Below are positions 25,844-36,844 of a stretch of DNA of 64,000 nt, in pieces (within the stretch, counting starts at the first letter, position 1; every line of letters begins with the position of its first letter). The stretch lies in NCBI RefSeq assembly GCF_000442255.1, contig NZ_KE557275.1, positions 184,047-248,046 of the forward strand, given 5' to 3'. The notes beneath the pieces are model-generated. The model was not told where the DNA came from, made no database searches, and saw only the letters and a list, made by a program, of their open reading frames with translations. Source of the DNA: Salipiger mucosus DSM 16094 (GTDB lineage Bacteria > Pseudomonadota > Alphaproteobacteria > Rhodobacterales > Rhodobacteraceae). A program made the translations under genes and the position numbers.

Positions 25844-26827
25844 TCAGTTGCTTTCCGACGCCGAGAACAGGTCCTCGACGATCGGCGTGATCTCTTCGTT
25901 GACGTTGGCCAGGACGGCGTCCTTGGCCTGTGCCTGGAAGGCCGGGCCGTCGACCTCGACGAAGGTCATGCCGTTCTCTTCGAGCCAGGCGCGGTCATCC
26001 TCGAGGCTCTGGAGGAAGAGCTCGCGCTCGTACTCCTGGGCGCGCGACGCGGCCTCCATCACGGCGTCCTGATCCTCGGCAGACAGCTCGTTCCAGGTCA
26101 TTTCCGAGATGGTGAGGTAGATCCACGACCGGACGTGCTCGGTCATGTTCACGTGGCTCTGCACCTCGTTGAAGTTGGCCGAACGGATCAGCGCGAGCGG
26201 GTTCTCCTGCGCGCCGATGGTGCCGTTCTGCAGCGAGGTGAAGACCTCGGAGAAGGCCATCGGGGTCGGCTGGGCGCCGAGCGACTTCCAGACGTCGACG
26301 AAGAGCGGCACGTTGGGCACGCGCATCTTCAGGCCGTCCAGCTCGTCGGGCGTGGTGATCGGACGGTTCGAGGTCAGGTTGCGCGGGCCGCGGGCGAAGT
26401 AGGCGATCGGACGGATCTGCGCCTGCTCGACGATCTGCGCCTCGATCTGGTCGCCGATCTCGCCGCTGGCGACCTCGTCCATGTGCTCGAGCGAGCTGTA
26501 AGCGTAGGGCACGGCCAGAAGGGCCGCCATCGGCGCCCAGTTCTGCAGGCTCTCGCCGGTGATCGTCATGTCGACGGTGCCCAGCTGCATGCCGTTGATG
26601 AGGTCGATCTCCTTGCCGAGCGACTCGTTGGGGTAGACCTCGACGGCGATGCGGCCGTCGGTCAGCGCCGAGAGCTCCTCGCCGAACTTCACGGCGGCCT
26701 TGTGCCACGAGTTGTCCTCGTTCGCGAGGTGGCCCAGCTGCAGGGTCGTCTCCTGCGCCGAAAGCGGGCCGGCCAGCATGACGGCCGTCGCCGCAGCGAT
26801 GGCTTTGGGTTTCCAGTTGAATGCCAT
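25844..26827 (-). CDS. dctP: TRAP transporter substrate-binding protein
   Basis: 327-residue periplasmic binding protein of the DctP family. Signal peptide MAFNWKPKAIAAATAVMLAGPLSAQ. Motifs: LGHLANEDNSWHKAA, EVYPNESLGKEIDLINGMQ, a conserved carboxylate-binding Arg in LDGLKMRVPNVP, and QNGTIGAQENPLALI. It delivers substrate to DctQM. Its start codon shares a base with the gntR stop (TAATG), so regulator and transporter are translationally coupled. Confidence 0.94.
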   Translation of the reverse strand: MAFNWKPKAIAAATAVMLAGPLSAQETTLQLGHLANEDNSWHKAAVKFGEELSALTDGRIAVEVYPNESLGKEIDLINGMQLGTVDMTITGESLQNWAPMAALLAVPYAYSSLEHMDEVASGEIGDQIEAQIVEQAQIRPIAYFARGPRNLTSNRPITTPDELDGLKMRVPNVPLFVDVWKSLGAQPTPMAFSEVFTSLQNGTIGAQENPLALIRSANFNEVQSHVNMTEHVRSWIYLTISEMTWNELSAEDQDAVMEAASRAQEYERELFLQSLEDDRAWLEENGMTFVEVDGPAFQAQAKDAVLANVNEEITPIVEDLFSASESN

Positions 26828-27570
26828 TACAGGTCTCCTCCTTGGATTGGCACGTTCACCGGCTCGGGGAGCGCCCCGTCCGGCAACTCGAAAAAATCGG
26901 GATGCGCGGCGACCACCGTCGGCAGGTCGCGCAGGATTTCGCGCAGGTGCAGGCGCACTGCCCGCTCGGCGGCGGGCACGTCGCCCTTGGCGATGGCATC
27001 GACGATGGCGCCGTGCTGGGCGATCAGCTTGGTCACCGGGAACTGGCCCAGCGACAGGAACCGCACGCGGTCCATCTGCGCCTTGAGCCCCTCGACCTGA
27101 CGCCAGGCCGTGGCCTTGCCGGCCGCCTCGGCCAGCGTGCGGTGAAAGGTCTCGTCGAGTTGGATGAAATCGTGCGGCGCGCTGCCGGCAACCGCCTTCT
27201 GCTTTTCGACCTGCGCGCGCAGGTCGGCGACAAGCGTCGGGTCCGCCCGCTGGGCGAGGATCTTGACGATGTCGGCTTCTATCGCCTCGCGCAGGAAGCG
27301 CGCGTCGAGCACGGCGGAATAGGCGATGCGGCTGACGATGGTGCCGCGCTGAGGCAGGATCAGCAGCAGGCCCTGCGCCGCGAGCTTGATGAAGGCCTCG
27401 CGCACCGGCTGCCGGCTCACGTTGCAGCCACGCGCGATCTCGGACTCCGAGATCCGGTTTCCGGGCGTGAGACGGTTTCGGATGATGGCATCGCGCAGCC
27501 CGCGCGAAATCTGGGGAGAAATCGGTCGAGCCGGATCAAGAGACTCCAGAATGTGGGTGCCCGGCTTCAT
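26827..27570 (-). CDS. GntR/FadR-family regulator (FCD domain)
   Basis: 247 residues. The winged HTH (about 20-75) contains RISESEIARGCNVSRQPVREAF. The FCD effector domain includes RFLREAIEADIV, DETFHRTLAEA and QHGAIVDAI, with histidines suited to a metal site. FCD regulators of hexuronate genes (UxuR/ExuR type) respond to sugar acids. ATG 27570 with GGAGGGAGGA upstream opens the family N-terminus. It is the first gene of the TRAP operon and divergent from uxuA, so it probably controls both directions. Confidence 0.9.
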   Translation of the reverse strand: MKPGTHILESLDPARPISPQISRGLRDAIIRNRLTPGNRISESEIARGCNVSRQPVREAFIKLAAQGLLLILPQRGTIVSRIAYSAVLDARFLREAIEADIVKILAQRADPTLVADLRAQVEKQKAVAGSAPHDFIQLDETFHRTLAEAAGKATAWRQVEGLKAQMDRVRFLSLGQFPVTKLIAQHGAIVDAIAKGDVPAAERAVRLHLREILRDLPTVVAAHPDFFELPDGALPEPVNVPIQGGDL

Positions 27571-27672
27571 GATTCGTCCTCCCTCCGCATGCCGATACCA
27601 TACTTCCATACTAGTCAGCAACCAACAGGAATGTTATGGACTCCCGACGCAGACGACTCGGGAGGAGCCGCA
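27571..27672. promoter_or_regulatory. Divergent promoter/operator region, gntR-uxuA
   Basis: The 102-base gap between the two starts must carry both promoters. A direct repeat CCATACT occurs at 27598-27604 and 27606-27612, just before the palindrome ACTAGT. This is a candidate site for the GntR regulator; it does not match the classic TGGT-N3-ACCA FadR operator closely. Confidence 0.4.
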
Positions 27673-28890
27673 ATGAGACAGACGTGGCGCTGGTTCGGTC
27701 CGCAGGACCAGGTATCGATTCAGGACGTGAGGCAGGCAGGCGCAGAGGGCATCGTCACCGCGCTGCACCACGTGCCCACGGGCGCGGTCTGGACGCCGGG
27801 GGAAATCGCCGCACGGCGGGAGGCGATCTCGACGGCAGCCGACGGCACCGACACCGGCATGCGCTGGGACGTGGTCGAGAGCCTGCCCGTCTCCGAGGAC
27901 ATCAAGAAGCAGTCCGGCGACTGGCGCGCGCATATCGACGCCTACCGCGAGAGCCTGCGCAATCTCGCCGAGGCCGGGCTCGAGACGATCTGCTACAACT
28001 TCATGCCGGTGCTGGACTGGACCCGCACCGACCTCGCGTGGACGCTGCCCGGCGGCGCCACCTGCATGCGCTTCGACCTCGCGGATTTCGCGATGTTCGA
28101 CATCCACGTGCTCGAACGCCCCGGCGCGGCCGAGGACTATGACGCCGCCCTGCAGGACGAGGCCGCCCGCCGCCACGCGCAGGCCAGCGACGCGCAGCGC
28201 ATGGCGCTGGCCAAGAACGTGGTCTTCGGCCTGCCTGGCGCCGCCGAGAGCTTTACCCTCGAGGACGTGCGCGACCATCTGGCGGAATACGCCGCCATGA
28301 GCGAGGCGCAGCTGCGCGCGAACCTCGTCGACTTCCTGTCCGAGGTGGTGCCCACCTGCGAGGAGCTGGGCCTGCGCATGTGCTGCCACCCCGACGATCC
28401 GCCGGTGCCGCTGCTGGGCCTGCCCCGGATCATGTCGACCGAGGCGCATTACTCCGAGGTCATGCGCGCCGTGGACAGCCCCGCGAACGGCATCACGCTC
28501 TGCTCGGGCTCGCTGGGCGCGCGGCCGGACAACGACCTGCCGGGCATGATGCAGCGACTGGGCGACCGGGTGCACTTCCTGCACCTGCGCAACGTCAAGC
28601 GCGAGACGAGCGAGATCCGCGGCTCCTTCTACGAGGCCGAACACCTGGGCGGCGACACCGACATGGTGGCGCTGGTCGAAGCCGCGCTGCGCGAAGAGGC
28701 CCGCCGCAAGGCGGAGGGCCGCGCCGACTGGTCGATCCCGTTCCGACCCGACCACGGGCAGGACATCCTGGACGACCTCGGCCGCCGGGCGCAGCCGGGC
28801 TATCCCGCGATCGGCCGGCTCAAGGGCCTGGCCGAGCTGCGCGGCATCATCGCCGCGCTTGAGCCCCGCGTCACGGCGGAGCTGGCATGA
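27673..28890 (+). CDS. uxuA: Mannonate dehydratase
   Basis: Dehydrates D-mannonate to 2-keto-3-deoxy-D-gluconate in hexuronate breakdown. The 405 residues show the family patterns WRWFGPQDQVSIQDVRQAGA, VVESLPVSEDIK, CYNFMPVLDWTRTDL, GLRMCCHPDDPPVPLLGLPR and VHFLHLRNVKRE, with His, Cys and Asp suited to the metal site. ATG 27673 follows GGAGGAGCCGCA; open frame upstream is not used. It overlaps uxuB by 4 bases. Confidence 0.96.
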   Translation: MRQTWRWFGPQDQVSIQDVRQAGAEGIVTALHHVPTGAVWTPGEIAARREAISTAADGTDTGMRWDVVESLPVSEDIKKQSGDWRAHIDAYRESLRNLAEAGLETICYNFMPVLDWTRTDLAWTLPGGATCMRFDLADFAMFDIHVLERPGAAEDYDAALQDEAARRHAQASDAQRMALAKNVVFGLPGAAESFTLEDVRDHLAEYAAMSEAQLRANLVDFLSEVVPTCEELGLRMCCHPDDPPVPLLGLPRIMSTEAHYSEVMRAVDSPANGITLCSGSLGARPDNDLPGMMQRLGDRVHFLHLRNVKRETSEIRGSFYEAEHLGGDTDMVALVEAALREEARRKAEGRADWSIPFRPDHGQDILDDLGRRAQPGYPAIGRLKGLAELRGIIAALEPRVTAELA

Positions 28891-30356
28891 CGCGGCGCCT
28901 GACCTCGCTCGACGGGCTACCCGACACGGTGGCCCGGCCCGGCTACGACCCCGAGGCGCATGGCGCAGGGATCGTGCACATCGGCCTTGGCGCCTTTCAC
29001 AAGGCGCACCAGGCGGTCTACACCGACGACGCGCTGGCCGAGGGCGGCGGCGACTGGCGCATCATCGGCGTCAGCCTGCGCAGCACCGCCCCGGCCGAGG
29101 AACTGTCGCCGCAGAACGGGCTCTACACGGTGATCGAACATTCCGCCGAGGGCACCTCGGCGCGGGTGATCGGCGCCATTGCGCAGGCCCTCTCGCTGAC
29201 GAATGACCGGCAGGCGGTGCTGGACGCGCTCTGCGATCCGGCGACGCGCATCGTCTCGCTGACCGTCACGGAAAAGGGCTATGGCATCGACCGCGCCACC
29301 GGGGGCGTCGATCCGGCGCACCCGGCCATCTCGGCCGACCTCGTGGACCCGGAGAACCCGGTGGGCATCGCGGGCCTGCTGGTCTGGGCGCTGGGGCGCC
29401 GCCGCGAGCTGGGGATCGAGCCCTTCACCGTGCTGTGCTGCGACAACCTGCCGGAAAACGGCACACTTCTGCGCGCGCTGCTAGTCGACTTCGCAGACCG
29501 CACGGCGCCGGGGCTTGTCGGCCATATCTCGGCCGAGGTGGCCTTCCCTTCGACCATGGTGGACCGCATCACGCCGGCGCGCGGCGCGGGCACGCTGGCG
29601 CTTGCCCGCGAGATGACCGGCCACGAGGACGCCGCCGCCATCGAGACCGAGGCCTTTCGGCAATGGGTCATCGAGGACGACTTCCCGCAGGGCCGACCGC
29701 GCTGGGGCGCGGGTGGCGCGATCTTTGCCGCGGACGTGCGCCCCTACGAGGAAATGAAGCTGCGGATGCTGAACGGCGCGCATTCCATGCTGGCCTACTC
29801 CGGCTTCCTCGCCGGGCACAGGTACGTGCGCGACGTGATGGGCGATGCGGAGCTCTCGGCGCTGGTCGGGCGGCACCTGGATGCCGCCGCAGCGACCTTG
29901 GCGCCGCTCGCGGGAGTCGATTTCGCGGACTACGCGCAGGCGCTGCGCGACCGCTTCGCGAACCCGCACCTCGCGCACGAGACCTACCAGATCGCCATGG
30001 ACGGCACCGAGAAGCTGCCGCAGCGCATCTTCGCTCCCGCCTGCGCGGCGCTCGAGGCGGGGCAATCGCTCGATGCCTTCGCCTTCGCCGCTGCGGCCTG
30101 GATGCGCTACGCCGTGGGCCGGACCGACGCCGGCGAGGCCTATGCCCTGCGCGACCCGCGCGAGGCGGCCATCGCCGAGACGCTGGAGGGCGCCGAGGGT
30201 GCGGGCGACATCCTGTCGCGGCTCATGGCGCTGCCCGGGCTCTTCCCCGAGGCATTGCAGGCCAGCGACGCCTGGCGCGCGGCCGTCGAGGCGCGGCTTC
30301 GGGTCATGCTGGAACAGGGCATCCGCGCGGCGATCTCGGCAGAAACGCAGGGCTGA
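28887..30356 (+). CDS. uxuB: Mannitol dehydrogenase family, D-mannonate oxidoreductase-like
   Basis: 489-residue polyol dehydrogenase-family enzyme expected to interconvert D-fructuronate and D-mannonate. Motifs: GIVHIGLGAFHKAHQAVYTDD for NAD binding, SLTVTEKGY, CCDNLPENG, VAFPSTMVDRITP and the catalytic segment MKLRMLNGAHSMLAY with Lys, Asn and His. Pairing with uxuA makes fructuronate reductase the best call, but mannitol or arabinitol dehydrogenases share these motifs. It is followed by a terminator. Confidence 0.9.
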   Translation: MTRRLTSLDGLPDTVARPGYDPEAHGAGIVHIGLGAFHKAHQAVYTDDALAEGGGDWRIIGVSLRSTAPAEELSPQNGLYTVIEHSAEGTSARVIGAIAQALSLTNDRQAVLDALCDPATRIVSLTVTEKGYGIDRATGGVDPAHPAISADLVDPENPVGIAGLLVWALGRRRELGIEPFTVLCCDNLPENGTLLRALLVDFADRTAPGLVGHISAEVAFPSTMVDRITPARGAGTLALAREMTGHEDAAAIETEAFRQWVIEDDFPQGRPRWGAGGAIFAADVRPYEEMKLRMLNGAHSMLAYSGFLAGHRYVRDVMGDAELSALVGRHLDAAAATLAPLAGVDFADYAQALRDRFANPHLAHETYQIAMDGTEKLPQRIFAPACAALEAGQSLDAFAFAAAAWMRYAVGRTDAGEAYALRDPREAAIAETLEGAEGAGDILSRLMALPGLFPEALQASDAWRAAVEARLRVMLEQGIRAAISAETQG

Positions 30357-30380
30357 CGCCTGCAACAAGGGGTTTTCCGC

Positions 30381-30412
30381 CGGCCCGGTGCCCCAGCGCA
30401 CCGGGCCGTTTT
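30381..30412 (+). terminator. Terminator of uxuAB
   Basis: CGGCCCGGTG (30381-30390) pairs with CACCGGGCCG (30399-30408) and is followed by TTTT. It begins 24 bases after the uxuB stop. Confidence 0.8.
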
Positions 30413-30554
30413 CGTGCGTTCGCGAGCCTGGCAAACGCCGGGTCGATCCCGGTGCCGTGATGGAACATGGAACCTGACCACACGTTGAGGGCCGTCACAG
30501 TCCCGATACAACGAATCGTCATAAGGCTGGCGAAATCGGAAAGGATCCAACGCC

Positions 30555-31385
30555 ATGCCGTCTTCCGGCGCCGACGCCCGCCAGTTCTACCGGACCCTGT
30601 TCCTGTCGGACCTGCACCTCGGCGCCCGGGCCAGCCGGGCGGACGTGGTCCGCACCTTCCTGCGCACGGTCGAGGCCGAGACCATCTACCTCGTCGGGGA
30701 CATCTTCGACCTCTGGCACGGCGGCCGCGTCCACTGGTCGGCGGCACATGACGATGTTCTCGAGGACCTGCGCGACCGCGCCCGCGCCGGGGCGCGCATC
30801 GTCTACCTGCCCGGCAACCACGACACGGTGATGCGCGCGCCCGATGCCCGGATCGAGGGATGGGAGCTGCGCGAGGCCGTGATCCACAAGGCGGCGGACG
30901 GACGGCGCTACCTCGTGCTGCACGGCGACCAGTGCGATCCGCGCATCCTGCGCTGGCACGCGATGACGCGCCTGGGCAGCCGGCTGGACGGCAGCCTGCG
31001 CCAGCTCGATCACTGGATCCAGGCGGCGGCCGGGCCGTTCGACCCGGCCCGGACCCCGGGGCAGCGTGTCATCGGCTGGGCGAACCAGCTTCTGGCCATG
31101 GGCGACCGGTTCGAGAACCGCCTGACGACGCTCGCCCGGGCCGCCGGGGCACGCGGCGTGATCTGCGGCCATTCGCACAAGCCCGGCCTGCGCAGCACGC
31201 GCGACGGCATGGTCTTCGCCAACTGCGGCGACTGGGTCGACAGCCTCACCGCGCTGGCCGAGGATCGCGACGGCCGGCTGCAATTGCTGCGCCACGGCAC
31301 CGAGGCGCTCAAGGCGCCCGCGCGCCCGGCCGAGGGTCTTCCGCGCCCAGCCGAGGGCGGCGCGCTGGCCGGGGGCATCGCATGA
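30555..31385 (+). CDS. Calcineurin-type metallophosphoesterase, PlcP/LpxH-like
   Basis: 276-residue metallophosphoesterase with all signature motifs: SDLHLG (18-23), GDIFDLW, GNHD, a late HGDQCD and GHSHKP. It resembles UDP-2,3-diacylglucosamine hydrolases, but members beside a GT21 glycosyltransferase in Rhizobiales and roseobacters are the phospholipase C PlcP, which removes phospholipid head groups under phosphate starvation. The context favours PlcP over LpxH (inference). Its stop overlaps the glycosyltransferase start by 4 bases. No convincing Pho box is seen upstream. Confidence 0.82.
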   Translation: MPSSGADARQFYRTLFLSDLHLGARASRADVVRTFLRTVEAETIYLVGDIFDLWHGGRVHWSAAHDDVLEDLRDRARAGARIVYLPGNHDTVMRAPDARIEGWELREAVIHKAADGRRYLVLHGDQCDPRILRWHAMTRLGSRLDGSLRQLDHWIQAAAGPFDPARTPGQRVIGWANQLLAMGDRFENRLTTLARAAGARGVICGHSHKPGLRSTRDGMVFANCGDWVDSLTALAEDRDGRLQLLRHGTEALKAPARPAEGLPRPAEGGALAGGIA

Positions 31386-32515
31386 CGTTTCTGACGGCCA
31401 CGCTTCTGCTCCTCGTCGCGGCGACCTTCGGCGTGCACCTGCTGTCGGCCGCGCTGGCGGCTTGGCGCTATCTGCGCCCCGGCGCGCCTGCGCCACGGGA
31501 CGACGCCCTGCCCTTCGTCTCGCTGGTGCGCCCGGTCTGCGGCGTCGATGCCTTCGACGAAGAGACGCTGCGGTCCTCCTTCGCGCAGGACTACCCGCGC
31601 TACGAGATCATCTTCTGCGCGCAGGATGCGGACGACCCCGCCGTGCCGCTCGTCCGCCGGCTGATCGCCGAGCATCCGGCAGTCGAGGCGCGGCTGCTGA
31701 TCGGAGATCCGGCCATCACCGGCAACCCGAAGCTCAACAACCTGCACAAGGGCTACATGGCCGCGCGGGGCGACTGGGTCGCGATGACCGACAGCAACCT
31801 GCTGCTGCCGCCGGACTACCTGCACCGCCTCGTGGCCACGCGCGACCTGCAAACCGGTCTCGTGACCGCACCCCCTGTGGGTATCCGGCCTGGCAACCTC
31901 TGGGGCGCCGTGGAATGCGCCTTTCTCAACAGCTCGCAGGCGCGCTGGCAGCTGGCGGCGGACTCGCTGGGCATGGGCTTTGCGCAGGGCAAGACGCTGT
32001 TCTGGCCGCGCGCCGTCCTCGAGGCCGGCGGCGGGCTGCGCGCACTCGGCGGCAACCTCGCCGAGGACGTGGCCTCGACCAAGCTGGTGCGGCGGCAGGG
32101 CCTGAAAGTGCGCCTGACGCGGCGGCTCTTCGCGCAGCCCATCGGCACGCGCGCCGCTGCCGAGGTCTGGGCCCGGCAGCTGCGCTGGAGCCAGGTGCGC
32201 CGCGACGGCTTTCCCCTGCTCTTCACGGCCGAGATCGCCCAGGGCCCGTTGCTGCCGCTGGCCGCGCTCGCGGCGCTGGTCGCCACGGGCAGTGCGTCAG
32301 CCTGGACGCTGCCCCCGCTGCTCATCGCCTGGTACGGCGCCGAGATCGCGCTGGCGCGGGTTGCAGGCTGGCCGCACGGACCCCGCGATCTGGCCGCCAT
32401 GCTGATCCGCGACGCCCTGCTGCCCGCGATCTGGGCCGTGACATGGACCGCCAAAGGCTTTAGCTGGCGAGGCACGGAGATGGGCAGGCAGCCCGCTCCC
32501 GGCCCTGCGGAGTGA
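31382..32515 (+). CDS. GT21 (ceramide glucosyltransferase-like) glycolipid synthase
   Basis: 377-residue membrane glycosyltransferase. An N-terminal helix (3-28) precedes a GT-A domain with the GT21 signature: D1 in CAQDADDPA, D2 in MTDSNLLLPPDYL, D3 in GNLAEDVASTK and the RQLRW form of (Q/R)XXRW. Two or three C-terminal helices follow (about 280-345). Relatives (Agt) transfer glucose or glucuronate from UDP-sugars to diacylglycerol, the product of PlcP. Gene order and overlap with the metallophosphoesterase support that role. Confidence 0.85.
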   Translation: MTFLTATLLLLVAATFGVHLLSAALAAWRYLRPGAPAPRDDALPFVSLVRPVCGVDAFDEETLRSSFAQDYPRYEIIFCAQDADDPAVPLVRRLIAEHPAVEARLLIGDPAITGNPKLNNLHKGYMAARGDWVAMTDSNLLLPPDYLHRLVATRDLQTGLVTAPPVGIRPGNLWGAVECAFLNSSQARWQLAADSLGMGFAQGKTLFWPRAVLEAGGGLRALGGNLAEDVASTKLVRRQGLKVRLTRRLFAQPIGTRAAAEVWARQLRWSQVRRDGFPLLFTAEIAQGPLLPLAALAALVATGSASAWTLPPLLIAWYGAEIALARVAGWPHGPRDLAAMLIRDALLPAIWAVTWTAKGFSWRGTEMGRQPAPGPAE

Positions 32516-32518
32516 CGC

Positions 32519-33097
32519 TTGTTCGGACTTGAAACCGTCGCAGCCCTGATCGCCAAGAACGGCCTGGCCATCCTCGCGCCGATCGCGTTGATCGAGGGGC
32601 CGATCGTCACGGTGATCGCCGCCTGGCTGGCCAGCCGTGGCCTCATGGACCTGTGGAGCGTGACCCTTGTGGTGATCCTCGCGGACCTGCTGGGCGACGT
32701 GGTGCTCTACGCGCTGGGTCGCTGGGGCATCAACCGCCTGCCCCCGCGCTGGCGGTTGCGGCTGGGACTGAACCGCGCGCGGCTGACGGCCCTGGGGTCA
32801 CATTTCGGCACCAAGGGCGGGCGCACGCTGGTGATCGGCAAGCTCACCCATTCGGCCGGCGCCGCCGTTCTGGTCGCCGCGGGCCTCGCGCGGATGCCCC
32901 TGCTGCGCTTCATCGGCATCAACCTTGTCGCGACGGTCCCCAAGAGCCTGCTCTTCGTCGGCCTCGGCTATGCCTTCGGCTCGGCCTACAGCCAGATCGA
33001 CAGCTGGATCGCACGCGTCTCGCTGGTGCTGCTGGCAGTGCTGGTGCTTGGCGGCCTCGTCTACATCATGAAAACCCGCTCGAAGAAACAGGCATGA
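32519..33097 (+). CDS. DedA/SNARE-associated family membrane protein
   Basis: 192 residues, five or six hydrophobic segments, with DedA-family features: an early ALIEGPIVTVIAAWLASRGLM, then GDVVLYALGRWG, and a re-entrant-type region FGTKGGRTLVIGKLTHSAGAA followed by GLARMPLLRFIGINLVATVPK. DedA proteins are thought to flip lipid carriers or phospholipids. The start is TTG 32519 with GGAG upstream, a few bases after the glycosyltransferase stop. It is somewhat shorter than typical DedA (about 200-220). A role in lipid movement within this cluster is inference. Confidence 0.82.
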   Translation: MFGLETVAALIAKNGLAILAPIALIEGPIVTVIAAWLASRGLMDLWSVTLVVILADLLGDVVLYALGRWGINRLPPRWRLRLGLNRARLTALGSHFGTKGGRTLVIGKLTHSAGAAVLVAAGLARMPLLRFIGINLVATVPKSLLFVGLGYAFGSAYSQIDSWIARVSLVLLAVLVLGGLVYIMKTRSKKQA

Positions 33098-33783
33098 CGG
33101 CCCTCACCTGCATCATCCCGGCCTTCAACGAGGCGCCCCGCATCGAGACGGTGCTGGACGCGCTGCGCGGTCACCCCCTGATCGACGAGGTGATCGTGGT
33201 CGATGACGGCTCGGACGACGGCACCGCCGACATCGCCGAGGCCGCGGCCGGCGATCACGCCGGGCGGCGCATCCTTCGCCAGCCCGAGAACGGCGGCAAG
33301 AGCCGCGCCGTCGCCGCCGGGATCGAGGCCGCGCAGGGCCGGCTTATCATGCTTCTTGATGCCGACCTCTTGGGGCTCGGCGCCGATCACCTCAGCGATC
33401 TCGCGGCGCCGGTGCTGGCCGGGCGGGCCGACGTGGCGATCAGCCTGCGCCGCAACGCGCCGCGGCTATGGCACCTGCTGGGCATCGACTACATCTCGGG
33501 CGAGCGTGTCATGCCGCGCGACCTGCTGCTTCCGCACACCGACACGATCCGCCGCCTGCCGCGCTTCGGGCTGGAGGTCTTCATCAACGGGCTCTGGCTC
33601 GAGAACAGGATGCGGGTCTCGGTGGTCCATTGGCCCGCCGTCGATAGCCCGCTGAAATACGCCAAGCACGGCCGCCTCGCCGGGCTTCGCGCCGATGCCG
33701 CCATGCTGGGCGACATCTTCCGCACGGTGCCGCCGCACCGGGCAATTCGACAGGTTCTGACGCTTCGGGCACGCCGGATCTAG
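33094..33783 (+). CDS. Family 2 glycosyltransferase
   Basis: 229 residues. GT-A nucleotide-sugar fold with CIIPAFNEAPRIETVL, the VVDDGSDDGT motif, ENGGKSRAVAAGIEAA and LLDADLLGL (DxD-like). No membrane helices are evident. It lacks the C-terminal extensions of dolichol-phosphate mannosyltransferase-type enzymes. The donor and acceptor are unknown. Overlap with the DedA gene (ATGA) places it in the same operon, where it might extend a glycolipid head group (inference). Confidence 0.85.
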   Translation: MTALTCIIPAFNEAPRIETVLDALRGHPLIDEVIVVDDGSDDGTADIAEAAAGDHAGRRILRQPENGGKSRAVAAGIEAAQGRLIMLLDADLLGLGADHLSDLAAPVLAGRADVAISLRRNAPRLWHLLGIDYISGERVMPRDLLLPHTDTIRRLPRFGLEVFINGLWLENRMRVSVVHWPAVDSPLKYAKHGRLAGLRADAAMLGDIFRTVPPHRAIRQVLTLRARRI

Positions 33784-33828
33784 GCCGCGTCATTCCGGGC
33801 TGTGGACCTTGGCGGCGCGCTCGTTTAA

Positions 33829-36076
<2,248 letters not shown>

Positions 36077-36100
36077 GGCCTTTTCTCAAGGCATGACACT

Positions 36101-36140
36101 GCGCCCCGCGCCGCCCAAGGGCAGCGCGGGGCGCTTTCGT
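36101..36140 (+). terminator. Terminator of the isocitrate dehydrogenase gene
   Basis: GCGCCCCGCGC (36101-36111) pairs perfectly with GCGCGGGGCGC (36124-36134), followed by TTTCGTTT. Confidence 0.8.
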
Positions 36141-36582
36141 TTCATGCGTCAGGGATCGGACAGATCGTAACGGAAAGCCCAAGAAGACCGGCCGCCCGGC
36201 TGTGCCGAAGGCCGGCGCGCTGTCGTTCGCTGCGGCTTGGACAAATGACAGCGGTGCGCAGGAAGCGAACCTGCATTCCGGTGACGCCAGATCCGCGAGG
36301 CCGCATCGCTTGATGCAGGAGGGATAACTGCCACGATACACCGACGGGAAACGCTGCTTCGAAGACCGCGGCAGCATCGCCCAAGGTCAAGTTGCCGCCA
36401 GTTCCAGCTTGTCCGACGCTCTCTCCGAGTTGGAAATCAAGCCGCCTGGCCCGTGGGAAGACGTGCAATTCAAACCGGCTGTTCTGGCGCAGACCTGTGC
36501 GCTTTGCTGGATCGGAAGACCGCGGCCAGCACGGTGAGGGCTGCAAGGTCAAAGCCCGTCACGCCGATGCGCAGCGCCTGGC
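36141..36582. other. Gene-poor stretch
   Basis: No convincing gene. A 136-codon open frame on the minus strand (36142-36552) shows no domain-like pattern and no good ribosome site. GC content and codon use look non-coding. It begins the decayed segment that runs to 37.4 kb. Confidence 0.4.
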
Positions 36583-36774
36583 TTATGGTCGTGCGCCCTC
36601 GACCAGCGTGGCCGCAACTTCGCGCGCTGCGGAGACGGCCTCTGCTCCACGATGGACCGCCGCATGGGTTGCGCTTTCGAAGAGGACAAGGGCCTGGTCC
36701 GCCAGCGATGGATCTTCCCGTCCCAGATCGAACGCGACGACCTCGGCGATCCGCCGACCTAGCGCAGGTGACAC
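36583..36774 (-). pseudogene. Possible C-terminal remnant of a TetR-type regulator
   Basis: A 63-codon frame with helical, Ala-rich sequence (LGRRIAEVVAFDLGRED, LADQALVLFESATHAAV, SAAREVAATL), like the ligand-binding end of TetR regulators. No HTH part is present. It abuts a dehydrogenase fragment on the opposite strand, so a broken divergent regulator/enzyme pair is possible. The assignment is weak. Confidence 0.25.
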
Positions 36775-36844
36775 TGCAGCGCAGTTATCGAAGCGCGGAG
36801 CGGGCGGGGTGGTTGATCGAGGTCGGCCACGACGCTCCGAACCC

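Noticed and set aside
30438-30452. tRNA T-arm-like sequence CCGGGTCGATCCCGG
   Set aside because: No matching acceptor, D or anticodon arms around it, and the loop is one base short of the usual TTCGA form.
30481-30554. Possible Pho box upstream of the PlcP-like gene
   Set aside because: Only two isolated CGTCA half-sites 24 bp apart; the spacing does not fit the 11-bp direct repeat expected of PhoB sites.
36142-36552. 136-codon minus-strand open frame
   Set aside because: No ribosome site, no domain-like pattern, and non-coding composition.
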